A DNA stretch of 60,137 nt, taken from positions 1 to 60,137 of the IMG/VR virus record IMGVR_UViG_3300010291_000001, one strand, 5' to 3'. Every line of letters begins with the position of its first letter. Position 1 is the stretch's first letter. The position numbers and the translations under genes were made by a program. The notes beneath the pieces are model-generated. The model was not told the DNA's origin and ran no database searches. It saw nothing but the letters and a program-made list of their open reading frames with translations. The stretch is from a virus. Below, in pieces: positions 58,055 to 60,137 of this stretch.

Positions 58055-59473
58055 ATGCCCGAAGCCATCGACACCGCCGCCCTGCTGAACCGGCTGCAAA
58101 ACTGCGCCGACGTAATCAGACACCACGCGGATGTTGCCGCAGAAACCCTGAACCAGGCAACCGACAGCAAGATCGGCACGACAATACAGGGGCAGACTCG
58201 GGGCGGCGCGCAGGAGGTGGTCGGCAGTGGGGGCGACGCCGCCGTACTGGCTCTCATGCTTACCCTTATGCCGGGCATGATGGAAGACGCGGTGGAGGCC
58301 GCTCTTCTTGGTATTGCGGACGAGATTGCGGAGCTTCAGGAAGAAGTTACAGGCTTGCGCGGAGAATATGCAGAGGCGAAAAAAAACATAGAGCGTATCA
58401 CGCAAACCGACAAAGACGAGCTGAACAGGGCCGGGCTTGGCAAGGCCGGCGAGTACACCAGAAGGGCACTTCTCCTGACGCTGAAAGCCGAGCGCTCCAT
58501 AAGAAAAGACAACAGGTACGACGGGAGCCTGATAGACGGGGCCGTCGGTTGGATGCGTAAAGCGGAAAACGAGCTCCAGCTCAAGGCGCCGTCGCTGTTC
58601 CTGAACACAATAAACAAGCTCTCCGACTTGCGCCAGAAGAATTACATTGTTTTGGGGAAGCTCCATAAGGCCCTTGACGATTTAAGCATGATAGCCCTGC
58701 CCCATCTATATAAGGTCGCGGCCAGCATCATGGACGCCACCCCGATACTGCTTCAAATCCTGCGCTCCGGCTCCAAAGAGCTTGACGCAGTACATAAATA
58801 TATGGTGGAAGAGATAGCCAAGGCAGCAACAAGGGTCCGCCCCGCCAGAAAACTGATCGCTCTGGGCAGAATCAGGAACACGGCGGATACCTTCGTTGAC
58901 GCGATACAGCGCTATTCGGATTATATTAACCCCGAGGCGGGCGGGTTCATGAAGCGTACCAAGGCCGGGTCCATGCTGTCCGTAGCGGTAGTGGAAATCG
59001 CAAAACGCTTTAATATAGACCCAAACATCGGCACAATACACCTAAACAAGGCAACCGCAATGCTCGGCTCAGCTCTCCACAAGACGCAGGTCAAGCTTAA
59101 TATTGTCACCGGCACGGCCATAAGCTTCCTGGACAAGATCGCAACGTCGTGCAATACGACCGTTAATATTATAAACGATTATGCGCCAACAGTTTCCAGG
59201 GGCATGGAGCTTCTTGGCAGGGTATTTAACAAAAACGAAGACGTTCCGGTGTTCGAAATGGCTTCAATGGTGCTTAGATTAAACAAATCCCTGCCAATGC
59301 TCGAGCCGCGGGCCCAGTTTGCCGCAGACATGCTTAAGTCGGCGTTCTCCAGAGACCAGTTACAGCGCATTAGGGGCTTCATGGGGCAGGGTTCTAACGA
59401 CATGAGTGACTACCTAGGAGGGAAGTCGTCATCCGCCATAAAGGGCGCTATTGCGCTGGTGAAGAGCAGGTAA
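58055..59473 (+). CDS. large helical virion-type protein
   Basis: The 472-residue protein is almost wholly helical, with a coiled-coil-like stretch (about 90-125) and a hydrophobic segment near 65-75. It has AGGAG ahead of the ATG. Likely a structural tail or internal protein; no family is recognised. Confidence 0.5.
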   Translation: MPEAIDTAALLNRLQNCADVIRHHADVAAETLNQATDSKIGTTIQGQTRGGAQEVVGSGGDAAVLALMLTLMPGMMEDAVEAALLGIADEIAELQEEVTGLRGEYAEAKKNIERITQTDKDELNRAGLGKAGEYTRRALLLTLKAERSIRKDNRYDGSLIDGAVGWMRKAENELQLKAPSLFLNTINKLSDLRQKNYIVLGKLHKALDDLSMIALPHLYKVAASIMDATPILLQILRSGSKELDAVHKYMVEEIAKAATRVRPARKLIALGRIRNTADTFVDAIQRYSDYINPEAGGFMKRTKAGSMLSVAVVEIAKRFNIDPNIGTIHLNKATAMLGSALHKTQVKLNIVTGTAISFLDKIATSCNTTVNIINDYAPTVSRGMELLGRVFNKNEDVPVFEMASMVLRLNKSLPMLEPRAQFAADMLKSAFSRDQLQRIRGFMGQGSNDMSDYLGGKSSSAIKGAIALVKSR

Positions 59474-59485
59474 CGGAGCTGAGGA

Positions 59486-59499
59486 GTTATAATTTTATA
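59486..59499 (+). promoter_or_regulatory. late-type promoter
   Basis: GTTATAATTTTATA-type match with TATAAT at 59488-59493, 15 bases before a GTG-start gene with AGGAGG. Confidence 0.75.
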
Positions 59500-59513
59500 T
59501 AGGAGGTTGTGCC

Positions 59514-59696
59514 GTGAGTAGAGCCGAACTAATAAATCAATTAAAAGAGATGAGAAACCGCCCCAAAGCCATGAAACTGCTTAAGCAGTGGATAGCCGGG
59601 CGCAGGCGCAGGGCACTGGTGGGTAAAATGATTGCCACAGGGCACCCCTATGCTGCGGGACAACTTGTAAGGCGCTGGACGCCGGGGATGGCATAA
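59514..59696 (+). CDS. small basic protein
   Basis: The 60-residue Arg/Lys-rich helical protein starts at GTG behind AGGAGG, first in a new operon. It resembles in composition the small basic proteins at 30-32 kb. Function unknown. Confidence 0.5.
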   Translation: MSRAELINQLKEMRNRPKAMKLLKQWIAGRRRRALVGKMIATGHPYAAGQLVRRWTPGMA

Positions 59697-60083
59697 ATGG
59701 CTGAAACCATAAAAAAGACGCCCAAAAAAGACAAGCCGGTCGAGATATACGACAAAAAGGGCATAATAAAAGACGTTCTGCCGGTTCTTGGCGGTGCTGT
59801 CGCCGGGGGCGGGATAGGCCGCGCTATAGGCCGGTTGGCCAGTGAGATAAAAACAACCGGCGCCATGCGCCAAAGGGCGCTTGGCCATCTGCTTCGGGAT
59901 TACTTTCGCGGCGCGGTTAGGGGTAAAAATCTCTACGCCATACGCAGCGCCATACGGAGCAGGCTCCAAGCTGTGAAGCCAACAAGCCGTGCTTATCGCG
60001 GCATAAGGGCGACGCTCGCAAAGCTCGGACTTATAGGGCATCCTGGTTCGATAAAGCAGATAACAGCGCGTATCGGGAAATAG
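59697..60083 (+). CDS. small basic Gly-rich protein with hydrophobic helix
   Basis: The 128-residue protein has a Lys-rich start, a Gly-rich hydrophobic helix (VLPVLGGAVAGGGIGRAIG, about 27-45) and a basic C-terminal half ending in ITARIGK. Same type as the 21.6 and 30-32 kb proteins. Confidence 0.5.
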   Translation: MAETIKKTPKKDKPVEIYDKKGIIKDVLPVLGGAVAGGGIGRAIGRLASEIKTTGAMRQRALGHLLRDYFRGAVRGKNLYAIRSAIRSRLQAVKPTSRAYRGIRATLAKLGLIGHPGSIKQITARIGK

Positions 60084-60110
60084 CCAGACTATCGAAAAGG
60101 AAATAACGCA

Positions 60111-60137
60111 ATGTCAAAGAAAGACAAAACTCCGGAC
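60111..60137 (+). CDS. start of a further gene (truncated by window)
   Basis: An ATG with AAAAGGA ahead opens a frame, MSKKDKTPD, still open at the window edge. The Lys-rich start is like that of the small basic proteins before it. Confidence 0.5.

Noticed and set aside
1-60137. tRNA genes, integrase with attachment sites, insertion sequences
   Set aside because: Apart from the tmRNA T-arm no GGTTCGA-type tRNA arm with a matching acceptor was found, and no transposase, integrase or terminal inverted repeats were seen.

Overview
The window is a piece of a large tailed-phage genome with a contractile tail (myovirus type). It carries a terminase large subunit, a prohead protease, an acidic scaffold-like protein, a major capsid protein, decoration proteins, a neck-like zinc protein, a very probable tail sheath, a tube candidate and a hub-like protein. 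Replication and repair enzymes are present (DnaB-type helicase, P-loop ATPase, Cas4/RecB-type nuclease, SNF2 helicase, DUF1064 nuclease), as are phage-borne sigma factors. There is no bacterial housekeeping gene and no integrase. The host cannot be named from the sequence. A phage-encoded tmRNA and a Csx16-like protein point to a bacterium with trans-translation and perhaps type III CRISPR immunity.

Layout. 0-12.6 kb (minus): the end of a pentapeptide-repeat gene, DnaB-like helicase, an HNH endonuclease remnant, a P-loop ATPase, a Cas4-like nuclease, a VWA/MoxR pair, unknown genes, a spike-like protein, an HExxH membrane protease and a SNF2 helicase fused to a LigD-type 3'-phosphoesterase domain. 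12.6-17.0 kb (plus): unknown late genes and the terminase. 17.0-20.8 kb (minus): a candidate small RNA, tmRNA, a zinc-ribbon protein, an HD hydrolase, a small NrdD-like protein, a sigma factor and an orphan winged-helix protein. 20.8-35.7 kb (plus): the head and tail operons, with an intein inside the prohead protease and many small basic Gly/Ala-rich proteins. 35.7-45.3 kb (minus): AAA+ ATPase, unknown genes, Csx16-like protein, two sugar-transfer-like genes and a DUF1064 nuclease. 45.3-51.2 kb (minus): a dense array of very small genes whose stop and start codons share a TATGTATA boundary. 51.2-60.1 kb (plus): large helical proteins, hub-like protein, a second sigma-like protein and more small basic proteins.

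Regulation. At least nine plus-strand and several minus-strand sites match GTTATAATTTTATA, a -10-like element without an obvious -35, placed just ahead of late genes and of the tmRNA. A second class, GTTATAAATATATAGAG, occurs as two identical 17-mers on the minus strand. These sites fit transcription by the phage's own sigma factor(s).

Most interesting: the small-gene array with its shared boundaries and frame anomalies, the Csx16-like protein as a possible anti-type III CRISPR ring nuclease, the SNF2-phosphoesterase fusion, the intein in the prohead protease, and the tmRNA with an unusual predicted tag. All family assignments come from reading motifs by eye; no database search was run.
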